A DNA stretch of 64,000 bases from Microbaculum marinisediminis (GTDB lineage Bacteria; Pseudomonadota; Alphaproteobacteria; Rhizobiales; Tepidamorphaceae), in the NCBI RefSeq assembly GCF_025397915.1, contig NZ_JALIDZ010000008.1:124001-188000 (forward strand), in the 5' to 3' direction. The position numbers and the translations under genes are program-made. A model generated the notes under the pieces. It saw only the letters and a list, made by a program, of their open reading frames with translations, had not been told where the DNA came from and ran no database searches. Shown here piece after piece: positions 50,487-63,148 of this stretch (within the stretch, counting starts at the first letter, position 1; every line of letters begins with the position of its first letter).

Positions 50487-51716
50487 TCAGGCCCCCTCGT
50501 CCACGAGATCGAGCCACTCCTGCTTCGCGTGGTGCCAAAGCCACGCGAGCGGCGCGGAGCGAAGATCGTTGGCATCCAGTGCCGAGGTCGTTTCGGTGGC
50601 CCAGTCGTCCTGGCCGGTCTGGGTTTCGGTGGCCGTGTTGTAGAGCAGCGTCCAATCGAAATCGGCGGTGGCGGGATATTCGGTCCCGTTGAAGGTCCAT
50701 CCCTTCAGCGCATTGCCGAGACTGGTGCACCGGCCGGCGAAATAGACACCGAGCGTGAGTCCCAGGATCGCGCCGGCAACGCTGTCGACGGGGAAGTGTA
50801 CGCCGGCGACGGTGCGGTTGATCGCGATCCGCGCGGCCTGCCGCATTAGCATGACGGACCAGATGGTGTCGTCGTAGGGCACGACGCCTGCGTCCCGGAG
50901 CAGCAGCAGGAGAGTGCGCGCGAGCGTGAACGACTCCGTGGCGTGACCGCTGGGCAGCGACCCGTGGGTCGGCGTCAGGATCATCGGCTGGATCTGCGGC
51001 GAGAACTCGATCGGCCGCTTGCAGGCAAGTGCGTACTTGAACCGCATCTCGACGAGGTTGGCGAGCCCCTGCGCCACCGACAGAAGCTCTATCGTGTAGG
51101 GGGTCCGGGATGGATTGATATACGCGATCGACCGCAGGAACTCGGTCGGCGTAGCGAGTTGCGAGATGACCTCCGCGGCGCGATCCGGCCGCAGGTCGGC
51201 GTAGTTGGCGATCAGGTTCAGCTGAGCCTTGAAGGTCGCCATCGTGGGACGGATCAGCGTCGCGAGCGGTTTGTACGCCGCGTCGGGCGGCACCAGCCCG
51301 GTCCCGCCCTGCGTCAACTGCAGGTGCCAGACATGGGCCGCGCCGGTGTCGGCGCCTGTCGGCTCGAAGGTATAGCCGAGCCGCGAGGCCAGTTCGAACA
51401 TGAACAGACTGCCGCGCACGGCCGGCGAGAGTCGACCGAGATACGCGTCGTACTCCTGTTCGTTCTCCTGGATGGCGGCGGTGACCGGTATCCAGGTGCC
51501 GGCGATGCCGTCGCGATTGGTGATCAGGGCATTGACGACGAGCGGCGAGTCGAAGGCCGGCGCGCCACCGAATCCGCCAAATCCCCCGAAGCCACCGAAC
51601 CCACCAAATCCGCCAAAACCGCCGAAGCCGCCAAAGCCTCCGAAACCACCAAATCCCCCGAAGCCTCCAAAGCCCCCAAACCCACCTTCCGGCGATGCGG
51701 ATTCCGGACCAGTCAT
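50487..51716 (-). CDS. PAP2/vanadium haloperoxidase-fold protein with (GGF)13 tract
   Basis: A 409-residue protein. Residues 11-49 are thirteen GGF repeats after MTGPESASPE. The rest is a PAP2/vanadium-dependent haloperoxidase-type domain: motif 1 KYALACKRP (Lys227, Arg234), motif 2 LPSGHATES (255-261) and motif 3 NRTVAGVHFPVD (Arg301, His307, Asp311). These residues bind phosphate or vanadate. There is no signal peptide and no run of membrane helices, so it looks like a soluble haloperoxidase-like or phosphatase enzyme. It is between the cyclase (50-base gap) and the protease (33-base gap). Enzyme activity and the role of the tract are unknown. Confidence 0.87.
   Translation of the reverse strand: MTGPESASPEGGFGGFGGFGGFGGFGGFGGFGGFGGFGGFGGFGGFGGFGGAPAFDSPLVVNALITNRDGIAGTWIPVTAAIQENEQEYDAYLGRLSPAVRGSLFMFELASRLGYTFEPTGADTGAAHVWHLQLTQGGTGLVPPDAAYKPLATLIRPTMATFKAQLNLIANYADLRPDRAAEVISQLATPTEFLRSIAYINPSRTPYTIELLSVAQGLANLVEMRFKYALACKRPIEFSPQIQPMILTPTHGSLPSGHATESFTLARTLLLLLRDAGVVPYDDTIWSVMLMRQAARIAINRTVAGVHFPVDSVAGAILGLTLGVYFAGRCTSLGNALKGWTFNGTEYPATADFDWTLLYNTATETQTGQDDWATETTSALDANDLRSAPLAWLWHHAKQEWLDLVDEGA
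51570..51686 (-). repeat. Thirteen 9-base units encoding GGF
   Basis: The pattern GGN GGN TTY is repeated 13 times in frame within the PAP2-like gene. The units differ at nearly all third codon positions, so the DNA is less regular than the protein. This argues for selection on the peptide rather than very recent slippage. Low-complexity Gly/Phe tracts resemble FG-rich or adhesive sequences. Confidence 0.95.
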
Positions 51717-51766
51717 GGCGCCCTCCCTTGGCTCTATCCTCGGCCTGTCTATGCCGCCGTGTCTGC

Positions 51767-53587
51767 CTACGGCGGCAGACCGGCCTGCTTCAGCGTTTCG
51801 GCGAACTCGCGCCCGATCTTGAATGACGCGCTCGGTGAGGTCTCAAGCCACCGATGGACCGTCAGATCGGGTTGTCGCGTGAGAAGTTCCTGGACCGTCA
51901 GCTTCGCTTCCGGGGCCTTGCCGAGGCGCATCTCGGCGACCGCCTTGACGCGCAGCGTCGACGTATGGGCCCGGTTCGAGCGTAGCGACAGTTTCGAAAG
52001 TTCGAGCGCGCGCTCGTAGTTCTCCGCGGCGACGGCGGCCGACGCGGCAAGCGACAGGTAGAAATACCTGTGCGGGTCGATCGGCGACAGGTGCAGGGCC
52101 AGCTCCGTGTCGCTCATCGCCGCCTCGCCCTGCCCCTTGAACGCGTAGAGCGTGCCCCGCAACAGCCGCCCCATCGCGTCGTTCGGGTTGTAGTCGAGCG
52201 CCATGTCGTACCGGTGCTCGGCCTCGTCGAGCCGATGCGCCAGATTGGTCAGGGCGAAGCCCTCGGCGACCAGCGCGGGAACGTTCGTGGGATCGTAGTC
52301 CAGGGCGTTTTGCGTGCACTGAAGGGCCAGGGCCGTCTCGCGGGCCGGCGAGTCCGTCCAGCCCTGCTGCACGGAAAGAACGTGCCACTTGGCCTTCCAC
52401 GCCAGGGCGGTCGCCGGCTGGCTGGACGACCGCTGTATCAGTTCCTCCAGCAGTTCGCCGGCATAGCCGAAATGGCGTCGTGACAGCCTGTGGATCAGGC
52501 CGACGGCGCTCATCAGCAGCGAATAGGCTTCCAGCGTCTGCATCGGGCTGGACAGGGCAAGCTGCATCTCGGTGCGAAGGATCGCGTTCTGGCAATCCTT
52601 GGCGATCTGATAGATGGCGGCCGCGTCCTTCAGCAGGTCGGGCACGCTCTCGCTGATCCGGCTCGACCAGATCACCCGGCCGCTCTTCACCTCGGCAAGC
52701 TCGATATCGAGAACGACGTGATCGCGATCGCCGCTATAGGTGCCGGACAGGACGAAGTCGGCCTTCAGGGTTTGTCCGATCTGGGCCAGCGGACTTTCTC
52801 GCATCCGGAAACCGGTCGTCGACAGGCGGGAAATAACGTTCAGTTCCGACGAGCGCGACAGGGCGACGATCAGCTCCTCGGCAAGCACCTCGCCGAGCGT
52901 ATAGTGGTCCCGCGACCGGCTGCGCGGCGCGAACGGAATGACGGCGACGGTGGGGAGAAGGTCCTCGTACCGAAGCAGCGGTACAACGCTGGGATGCGTT
53001 CCTATCGGGTGAACCCGGAATGCGCGCACCGGATGAGCGACGTTCTTAAGATGACACTCGCCGATATCCTCGAATTCTGCATCGAGTTCGTTCGACAGCG
53101 CATCGCGCACTTCGGCGGTCGCGACGATCTCACCCGGGCGGGCGACGGACATCAGGCGCGCGGCGATGTTGACGTGCTGACCGTAGAGGTCGTTGTCCTG
53201 GGTGGTGAGCACATCACCCACATCGATACCGACGCGCAGATGCATCTTGCGGCCGGAGGGAAGCGAGGCGTTCACGTGGTCGAGTTCGACGGTGATCGCG
53301 AACGCGAAGCGCACCGCGTCGGCAACCTCTTGGAACTCCGCGAAAATTCCGTCGCCCAGGTTCTTGACCAGCCGGCCGCGATGCTCGGGCAGAAGGTCCG
53401 CCTGCACACGCTCGAGGAGAGTCAGCCAGGAGCGAATGGCATCGTCGTCGTCTGTCTTGAACAGCCGCGCCGACCCGACGACATCGGCGAAGAGCACGGC
53501 CTTCGCCCTGCTTTCCATCTTGTCGAAGAGACCGTCGATTTTCGAGTTCTCAGGGGCTGCTCGCATCGCACAACTCGCTACGGGCAC
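51767..53587 (-). CDS. Class III adenylate/guanylate cyclase with TolB-like and TPR regions
   Basis: A 606-residue protein. The cyclase domain covers about 28-200. Metal-binding Asp35 (LFADVVGSARLF) and Asp79 (NLGDGIFAEF), the base-contacting Lys75 and Asp133 (DLYGQHVN), and transition-state Asn140 and Arg144 (NIAARL) are all present, so it should be active. Residues of about 215-330 (TVAVIPFAPRSR, then VLSGTYSGDRDHVVLDIELA) resemble a TolB/FlgO-like region. About 370-590 are TPR-like repeats (ALDYDPTNVPALVAEGFALTNL, ALDYNPNDAMGRLLRGTLYA). No transmembrane segment is visible. Alternative starts are Met8 and Met24. It heads the set with the GGF-PAP2 protein and the S8 protease. Confidence 0.9.
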   Translation of the reverse strand: MPVASCAMRAAPENSKIDGLFDKMESRAKAVLFADVVGSARLFKTDDDDAIRSWLTLLERVQADLLPEHRGRLVKNLGDGIFAEFQEVADAVRFAFAITVELDHVNASLPSGRKMHLRVGIDVGDVLTTQDNDLYGQHVNIAARLMSVARPGEIVATAEVRDALSNELDAEFEDIGECHLKNVAHPVRAFRVHPIGTHPSVVPLLRYEDLLPTVAVIPFAPRSRSRDHYTLGEVLAEELIVALSRSSELNVISRLSTTGFRMRESPLAQIGQTLKADFVLSGTYSGDRDHVVLDIELAEVKSGRVIWSSRISESVPDLLKDAAAIYQIAKDCQNAILRTEMQLALSSPMQTLEAYSLLMSAVGLIHRLSRRHFGYAGELLEELIQRSSSQPATALAWKAKWHVLSVQQGWTDSPARETALALQCTQNALDYDPTNVPALVAEGFALTNLAHRLDEAEHRYDMALDYNPNDAMGRLLRGTLYAFKGQGEAAMSDTELALHLSPIDPHRYFYLSLAASAAVAAENYERALELSKLSLRSNRAHTSTLRVKAVAEMRLGKAPEAKLTVQELLTRQPDLTVHRWLETSPSASFKIGREFAETLKQAGLPP

Positions 53588-55892
<2,305 letters not shown>

Positions 55893-55896
<4 letters not shown>

Positions 55897-56183
55897 GCGA
55901 GACCGACGGCCCGAACGAATCCGGCAAGCTGGCGGAAGCCGCCCGGCGGGCCGCCGCACGCACGCAAGGGGCGCGCGAGGATCCCGAACCCTCGCTCGGA
56001 ATGCGGTTCGGGCAGATCGGTATCCTCGGCTGGACCATCGTCGTACCGACGCTGGTCGGCCTCTTTGCCGGGCGATGGCTCGATCGGGTATTCGAGACCG
56101 GCGTGTTCTTTTCCGCGCCCTTGCTGATGCTGGGGGCGGCTTTCGGTTTCTGGTCCGCATGGAGATGGATGCACAGGCAATGA
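55893..56183 (+). CDS. atpQ: N-type ATPase membrane subunit AtpQ
   Basis: A 96-residue protein. The N-terminal half is hydrophilic and Ala/Arg-rich; two membrane helices follow (about 44-60 and 68-90): ILGWTIVVPTLVGLFAGRWL and FFSAPLLMLGAAFGFWSAW. This is the AtpQ pattern, related to AtpI-type proteins. The GTG start overlaps the atpC stop. It is characteristic of N-ATPase operons. Confidence 0.85.
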
Positions 56184-56464
56184 GCGCATCGACCATGTCC
56201 CTGATCGCCCAGTCCGGCCTCGGGCTGCTCGTCGGCCTCGGCGTCGGCGCCGTGCACTTCGGGTCGCTGTGGTGGAACACGCAAATCTTCGCGCGATCAG
56301 GGTCCATGGTCATGGCGCTCGCCATCCAGTTCGGCCGGTTTGGCCTGCTGGCCGCGGTCTTCGTCCTCCTGTCGCGGCTGGGCGCGCTGCCGCTGCTGGC
56401 CGGCGCACTGGGACTGCTCGTTGCCCGTCAGGCCGTCATCAAGCGCGTGGGACCCGTCGGATGA
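56180..56464 (+). CDS. atpR: N-type ATPase membrane subunit AtpR
   Basis: A 94-residue hydrophobic protein with three predicted helices: LIAQSGLGLLVGLGVGAVHF, MVMALAIQFGRFGLLAAVFVLL and LPLLAGALGLLVARQAV. Its position between atpQ and atpB is the hallmark of AtpR. The ATG overlaps the atpQ stop (ATGA); an earlier in-frame ATG at 56159 is possible but less likely. Confidence 0.85.
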   Translation: MSASTMSLIAQSGLGLLVGLGVGAVHFGSLWWNTQIFARSGSMVMALAIQFGRFGLLAAVFVLLSRLGALPLLAGALGLLVARQAVIKRVGPVG

Positions 56465-57168
56465 CCGCATCTCCCTTCGTCCTCGAACCGGTCTTCCACA
56501 TCGGCCCGATGCCGATCACCGCACCGGTGCTCGTGACCTGGGCGATCATGGTGCTGCTGGTCGCCTTCTCTTTCATCGCCACACGCCACCTGTCGCTTCG
56601 CCCCTCCAGGGCCCAGGCGGCGCTGGAGCTTCTCGTCGACGCCATAGACGGCCAGATCCGCGACACGATGCAGGTCGCCCCCGCCCCCTATCGGGCACTC
56701 ATCGGCACCATCTTCGTCTATGTGCTCATCGCCAACTGGTCCTCGCTGGTGCCGGGGGTGGAACCGCCGACGGCGCATCTGGAGACGGACGCGGCCCTTG
56801 CCCTGATCGTGCTGGGCGCGACCGTCTATTTCGGCATCCGCACCCGCGGTCCCGCCGGCTATTTCAAGACGTTCGCCGAACCGACATGGGTGATGATCCC
56901 GCTCAACGTCGTCGAGCAGTTCACCCGCACCTTCTCCCTCATCGTGCGTCTGTTCGGAAACATCATGAGCGGCGTCTTCATCATCGGGATCATCCTGTCG
57001 CTCGCCGGCCTGCTCGTACCCATTCCGCTGATGGCGCTCGATCTGCTGACCGGCACCGTGCAAGCCTATATTTTCGCGGTCCTGGCGACGGTTTTCATCG
57101 GCGCGGCGGTGAGCGAGACGCAATCCGGCCGATCCGACGGCGACGACCAACCACGAGGCAAGTCATGA
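56461..57168 (+). CDS. atpB: N-type ATPase Fo a subunit
   Basis: A 235-residue membrane protein. The essential arginine is in TFSLIVRLFGNIMSGVFIIG, the strongest mark of subunit a. GTIFVYVLIANWSSLVPGVEPPTA lies near the middle. Overlaps with atpR (ATGA) and atpE at both ends show translational coupling. Confidence 0.93.
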   Translation: MTASPFVLEPVFHIGPMPITAPVLVTWAIMVLLVAFSFIATRHLSLRPSRAQAALELLVDAIDGQIRDTMQVAPAPYRALIGTIFVYVLIANWSSLVPGVEPPTAHLETDAALALIVLGATVYFGIRTRGPAGYFKTFAEPTWVMIPLNVVEQFTRTFSLIVRLFGNIMSGVFIIGIILSLAGLLVPIPLMALDLLTGTVQAYIFAVLATVFIGAAVSETQSGRSDGDDQPRGKS

Positions 57169-57410
57169 ACTGGATCGAGATAGTCAGCATCCTCGCGGCC
57201 GCGATCGCCGTGTCGTTCGGCGCGATCGGGCCGGCCCTGGCCGAAGGGCGCGCGGTGGCCGCGGCGATGGACGCGATCGCGCGCCAGCCGGAGGCCGCCG
57301 GGACGCTGTCGCGCACCCTGTTCGTCGGCCTCGCGATGATCGAGACGATGGCGATCTACTGCCTTGTCATCGCCTTGCTCGTGCTGTTCGCCAACCCGTT
57401 CGTCCAGTAG
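57165..57410 (+). CDS. atpE: N-type ATPase Fo c subunit
   Basis: An 81-residue hairpin membrane protein. The loop ARQPEA (39-44) joins two helices. In helix 1 Glu27 (GPALAEGRA) stands where Na+-type c subunits have Gln; in helix 2 the sequence is MIETMAIY with Glu60, Thr61 and Tyr65. This set (carboxylate in helix 1, ET and Tyr in helix 2) is expected for Na+ coupling. Ion choice is predicted, not shown. Confidence 0.93.
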   Translation: MNWIEIVSILAAAIAVSFGAIGPALAEGRAVAAAMDAIARQPEAAGTLSRTLFVGLAMIETMAIYCLVIALLVLFANPFVQ

Positions 57411-57423
57411 CGGCGGTCGGGAC

Positions 57424-58153
57424 ATGCGGATCGACTGGTGGACGCTCGGGCTCCAGGCGATCAACGCGCTGGTCCTCGTCTGGCTGCTGAGCCGGTTCCT
57501 GTTCAAGCCGGTCGCCGATATCCTCGCCAGGCGACAGGCCGCCGCGGACCGGATCGTCGATCAGGCCGAGGCCGCGAAGGCGGCCGCGGAAGACGAAAAG
57601 GCGAAGGCGCAGGCCGAAGCCGCCAGGCTCGCCGCAAGCCGCGGTGACGCCCTGAAGCAGGCCGGCGAGGAAGCCGAGAAGCGGAAGGCGGCCCTGATCG
57701 CGACGGCGCGCGAGGAGGCCGACAAGATCCGCTCGGAAGCGGAGAAGGACATCGAGCGCGCGCAGGCCGCCGGTCAGCACAAGGTCGCAGAGAAGGCCGG
57801 CAGCCTGGCCGTCGACATCGCCGCCCGGCTGCTCGACCGCCTTCCCGACCAGGCGCGCGTCGCCGGCTTTGTCGATGGCCTGGCGGACGGCGTCGCCGCC
57901 TTGCCGGACGACATCCGTGCCGATCTCGGCGCCGACGGGACGCCGTTGCAGATCGCCGCGGCGCGACCGATGACCGACCGCGAGCGATCCGATTGCCGGG
58001 ACGCGTTGAAGAAGGCGCTGGACCGGGATGTCGAGATCGCCGTGTCCGTCGATCCGAAGCTGATTGCCGGCCTGGAGCTGCGCGGGCCGCACGCCGAGGT
58101 TCGCAACAGTTTCCGGGCGGACCTCGACCGTCTGCTAGCCGACCTGAACCGCC

Positions 58154-58173
<20 letters not shown>
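57424..58173 (+). CDS. atpF: N-type ATPase b subunit, long form
   Basis: A 249-residue protein with one N-terminal membrane helix ([23 protein letters not shown]) and a long Ala/Lys/Glu coiled coil (about 35-130). The C-terminal 110 residues ([20 protein letters not shown] onward) are extra compared with ordinary b subunits of about 160. As no delta gene exists in this operon, this part may replace delta; that is inference. It overlaps atpA by 20 bases. Confidence 0.9.
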
Positions 58174-59700
<1,527 letters not shown>

Positions 59701-59704
<4 letters not shown>

Positions 59705-60576
59705 CCGAACGGCTGAACGACGTCGAACAGCGCATGGGCAGCGTCCATCAGCTTGAACTGGTGATCACGGCCATGCGCGGCATCGCCGCCTCCCGGTCGC
59801 GCGAAGCCCGGGCGCGGCTTGCCGGCATTCGCGCCTATGCGGACACGGTCGGCAACGCAATCGGCGAAGCACTCGCCCTTCTGCCCGCCTCCGCGACTGC
59901 CGCCGAACCCCGACACGGTACCGGGGGCCGCATCGTCATCGCCCTGTGCTCCGAGCAGGGCTTCGCCGGAACCTTCAACGAGCGGGTGCTCGCCGCCGTC
60001 GAGCGCCATACGCAGGCTGCGGACGGCGCGCCGACCGACCTGCTCCTGGCAGGTGATCGCGGGCTCATGGTTGCCGCGGAACGTGGGCTGTCGGTCGGTT
60101 GGTCGGCACCCATGGCGGCCCATGCCGACGAAGTGCCGTCGCTCGCCAATCGATTGGCCGACGCCGTCTATGAGAGGCTGTCGGCAGGGGCGACCCGCGC
60201 CGACATCGTTCACGCCACCCCGGCCTCGGGTGGAGCAATCGAGATCGTGGACCGGGCTCTGGTTCCGCTCGATTTCGGCCGCTTTCCCGTCTCGCCTCGC
60301 CTGGTGCCACCGCTGGTCACGCAGGAACCCGGGACGCTTGTCGCGCAACTGGCCGAAGAGTACCTGTTCGCCGAACTGTGCGAGGCGATCATGGTGTCGT
60401 TCGCGGCCGAGAACGACGCGCGGATGCATGCCATGATCGCCGCCCGCGACAACGTCGACGAGAAGCTGGACGAGCTGACCGCCGTCTACCGCCGCCTGCG
60501 CCAGGAAGAAATCACCAACGAGATCGTCGAACTGGCCGCCGGCGCCACCGCCGAACAGGAGTCCGGCCTCCGTTGA
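59701..60576 (+). CDS. atpG: N-type ATPase F1 gamma subunit
   Basis: A 291-residue protein with the N-terminal rotor helix ([20 protein letters not shown]) and the long C-terminal helix ([24 protein letters not shown], then [26 protein letters not shown]). The central [19 protein letters not shown] is typical. It is the last gene of the operon. Confidence 0.92.
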
Positions 60577-60859
60577 GCCCGCTTGCGACGATGGAGCGGC
60601 CGGTTTTCCACAATCACGGAATTCGGTGCGTCACGACACGCCAAATTTACGGGTCGTTATCCACGACCGACGCAGGATGCAGAGACGGATGGCTGCCGTA
60701 CGGTGTGCGGCGGGCGACCGTATTCGTGTGCGGCGCAGCAGACCGCTGTAATGCCGCAGCTTCATTGATCATGGATAACAAGGCCAGAAGGGTCAGATTG
60801 CGAAGTGCGGCAGCGTTCGCCGCGGGGCTATCGAGGCTGGAGGCGGAGGCCAGTCGAGC

Positions 60860-61438
60860 ATGACGAATCATCCCTACACATGGGTTCAGACGGCGCGCGG
60901 CGGCGCCTTCGACCTGCTCGAGCCGACTCCCGAGCAGGTACATCCCGCCGACCTGGCCGAGCACCTCGCCAAGATCCCCCGGTTCGCCGGCGCCACGCCG
61001 AATATCGTGATTTCGGTCGCCCAGCATTCGGTGTTCGTCGCCGAGGCGCTGCCACGCGACCTTCGCGCCTACGGTCTCCTGAACGACGGCCACGAAGCGT
61101 ATCTCGGCGACGACCAGGGCCCGAAAGTGAACGCGATGACCGTGCTCGCACCGATGGCACTGGCCGCTGTTCGTCAGCTGCGGTTGCGCGCCGCCGCCGC
61201 CATCCACACCCGCTTCGGCCTCGCCTGGCCTCCGCCGGTCGAGGTCGCCGCCGCCGTCAATCGGGTCGATGCCCGCGCGCTCGCTGCGCAGAAGCTTCAC
61301 TTCATGGCGCCGGAGCCGCGGCCATGGATTTCCCTGCCCGAGCCGCTGCCGGATGTCGGCAGCCCCTGGTCCTGGACCGAGGCGGCCGAGCGGTATTACG
61401 AGACGCTCAAGCGTTATGCGCCCGAGTGGCCGTCATGA
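60860..61438 (+). CDS. HD-superfamily phosphohydrolase-like protein with altered HD motif
   Basis: A 192-residue protein similar to small HD-type hydrolases (YfbR-like and phage homologs). His56 (VAQHSVFVAEAL) is the first metal ligand and LLNDGHEAYLGD follows at 73-84. The motif usually reads LLHDxxEAYLGD; here His is Asn75 while Asp76, Glu79 and Asp84 remain. A ligand is therefore lost and activity is uncertain. SLPEPLPDVGSPWSWTEAAERYYET near the end is also typical. It stands alone between the ATPase operon and the flavin monooxygenase. Confidence 0.78.
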   Translation: MTNHPYTWVQTARGGAFDLLEPTPEQVHPADLAEHLAKIPRFAGATPNIVISVAQHSVFVAEALPRDLRAYGLLNDGHEAYLGDDQGPKVNAMTVLAPMALAAVRQLRLRAAAAIHTRFGLAWPPPVEVAAAVNRVDARALAAQKLHFMAPEPRPWISLPEPLPDVGSPWSWTEAAERYYETLKRYAPEWPS

Positions 61439-61740
61439 CCGTTCCCGCCGTTTCGGCGGATTTTGGCGACGACCGGCATATTGGGAAAAGCGCGAGCGGG
61501 CGGACGATCGGTGCTCTTCGGAGACAGCACCGTCGTCGGGCCAAGGTCGGGGCATCCCGGCGGGTGCGCGCCACGGCTAGGACCGCGGTTCGAACCGCGG
61601 CAATAATTGGCTGGGATCACTTGTTCGCGCTGGCTCCGGCGAGCCGCGGCGTCGACGAGGACGGCCGTTCGACCGGCCGCGCCTCACCGACAATGGAATC
61701 TTTCAGCGCCGGCGGCTGACGGCTACCGCCGGCAAGGCCA
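61439..61740. other. Gene-free gap with one long palindrome
   Basis: No plausible gene. It holds CCGCGGTTCGAACCGCGG, an 18-base perfect palindrome at 61583-61600 that could be a terminator-like stem between convergent genes. No U-run follows. Confidence 0.4.
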
Positions 61741-63048
61741 TTACAGCCCCCGTTTCGGCAGGCCGAGATTGTCGCGCAGGCTGGTACCGTCATACTCGGT
61801 TCGCACAAGCCCGCGCCGCTGCAGCTCGGGAATGACGAGGGTGCCGAAATCGTCGAGCGCCTCGGGCAGATGGGTCGGGATGATGTTGAAGCCGTCGGCG
61901 GCGCGCCCTTCCTGCCATTCCTGCATGGCGTCGGCGACGTCCTCGGCGGTACCGATCACCACGCGGTGGCCCCGGCCGGATGCCAGCGCCATGTAGAGCT
62001 GGCGGATAGTGTAGCCTTCCTTCTGCGCCAGCTTGTAGATCACCTCTGCGCGGCTGCGGAATGCCGGGTCTTTCGGCTCGGGCACCGGGCCATCGAGATC
62101 GTAGTCGGACAGATCGCCGAGTCGGTCGTAGAGCGAGGCCAGACCGATCAGCGGGTCAATGAGGTTTTGCAGCGCCTCGTGCTTCGCCTCGGCCTCCTCG
62201 CGCGTGCGCCCGACGATCGGCATCAGCCCGGGCATGATCAGCAGCTCGTCCTCGGTGCGACCGTTCGCGGCCAGGCGGCCCTTGACGGAAGCATAGAAGG
62301 CCTGGGCGTCCTCAAGGGTCTGCTTGGCGGTAAAGACCACGTCCGCGGCCCTGGCCGCCACATCGCGGCCGGCCTCCGAGTCGCCGGCGAAAAAGATGAC
62401 CGGCTCGCCCTGCGGCGAGCGCGCCATGTGCAGCGGGCCGCGAACGTTGAAATGGTCGCCCTTATGATCGAGGACGTGCATTTTCTGAGGGTCAAAGAAC
62501 AGGCCGGACTCCTTGTCGCGCAGGAAGGCGTCCGCGTCCCAGCTGTTCCAAAGGCCGCGCACCACGTCGACGAACTCGGAGGCACGCTCGTAGCGCAGGT
62601 TGTAGTCGGGCGCGGCCAGATGGCCGAAGTTCAGCGCGTCTTCCTTGCCCCAGGACGTGACGACGTTCCAGCCGGCACGGCCGTTGCTCAGATGATCGAG
62701 CGACAGAAACTGGCGGGCGGTGTTGTAAGGCTCGGCGTAGGTGGTCGACCCGGTCGACACCAGACCCACATGCTGCGTCAGCGCGGCGAGAGCCGACAGC
62801 AGGGTGATCGGCTCCAGCTCGGCGACATGGCTGCCGCGGCTGCGCGCGCCCTCGGGATTGTCCTCGCCGCGAATGGCCAGCTCGTCCGGCATGAAGATGA
62901 GGTCGAAGCGGTAACGCTCGGCGGCTTGCGCGACCGCCTTGAAATGGCTCAGATCCATGGAGCCGTCGGGTTGCACGCTGGGATGCCGCCAGGCGGCGAT
63001 GTGATAGCCCATGCGCCAGGCCGACAGTCCGAGTTTGATCTGTTTCAT
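61741..63048 (-). CDS. Flavin-dependent monooxygenase (NtaA/SnaA/DszA family, LLM class)
   Basis: A 435-residue FMNH2-dependent monooxygenase. Conserved runs are SGRAGWNVVTSW-type LSNGRAGWNVVTSWGKEDALNFG, ARSPQGEPVIFFAGDSEAGRDVAARAADVVFTAKQT and IIPTHLPEALDDFGTLVIPELQRRGL. These mark the nitrilotriacetate/pristinamycin/DBT-sulfone group. It needs reduced FMN, presumably from the reductase encoded 100 bases upstream. The substrate could be a chelator, organosulfur compound or other small molecule. Confidence 0.92.
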   Translation of the reverse strand: MKQIKLGLSAWRMGYHIAAWRHPSVQPDGSMDLSHFKAVAQAAERYRFDLIFMPDELAIRGEDNPEGARSRGSHVAELEPITLLSALAALTQHVGLVSTGSTTYAEPYNTARQFLSLDHLSNGRAGWNVVTSWGKEDALNFGHLAAPDYNLRYERASEFVDVVRGLWNSWDADAFLRDKESGLFFDPQKMHVLDHKGDHFNVRGPLHMARSPQGEPVIFFAGDSEAGRDVAARAADVVFTAKQTLEDAQAFYASVKGRLAANGRTEDELLIMPGLMPIVGRTREEAEAKHEALQNLIDPLIGLASLYDRLGDLSDYDLDGPVPEPKDPAFRSRAEVIYKLAQKEGYTIRQLYMALASGRGHRVVIGTAEDVADAMQEWQEGRAADGFNIIPTHLPEALDDFGTLVIPELQRRGLVRTEYDGTSLRDNLGLPKRGL

Positions 63049-63148
63049 GACAGCTCCTGTCTTCGAAAGTGATGAGCCGAAAAAGGCACAGCCGGCCGGC
63101 TGTACCGGCGACGGCGGATTCGGGATGGAAAGAGGGGCCGAGCGCCGC

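Noticed and set aside
51541-51690. Regular 9-base repeats suggesting a CRISPR or minisatellite array
   Set aside because: The units are in frame, encode GGF and vary at third positions. There are no spacers and no cas genes.
61583-61600. CCGCGGTTCGAACCGCGG, which looks like the T-arm of a tRNA
   Set aside because: The rest of a cloverleaf and a CCA end are absent. It is only an 18-base palindrome.
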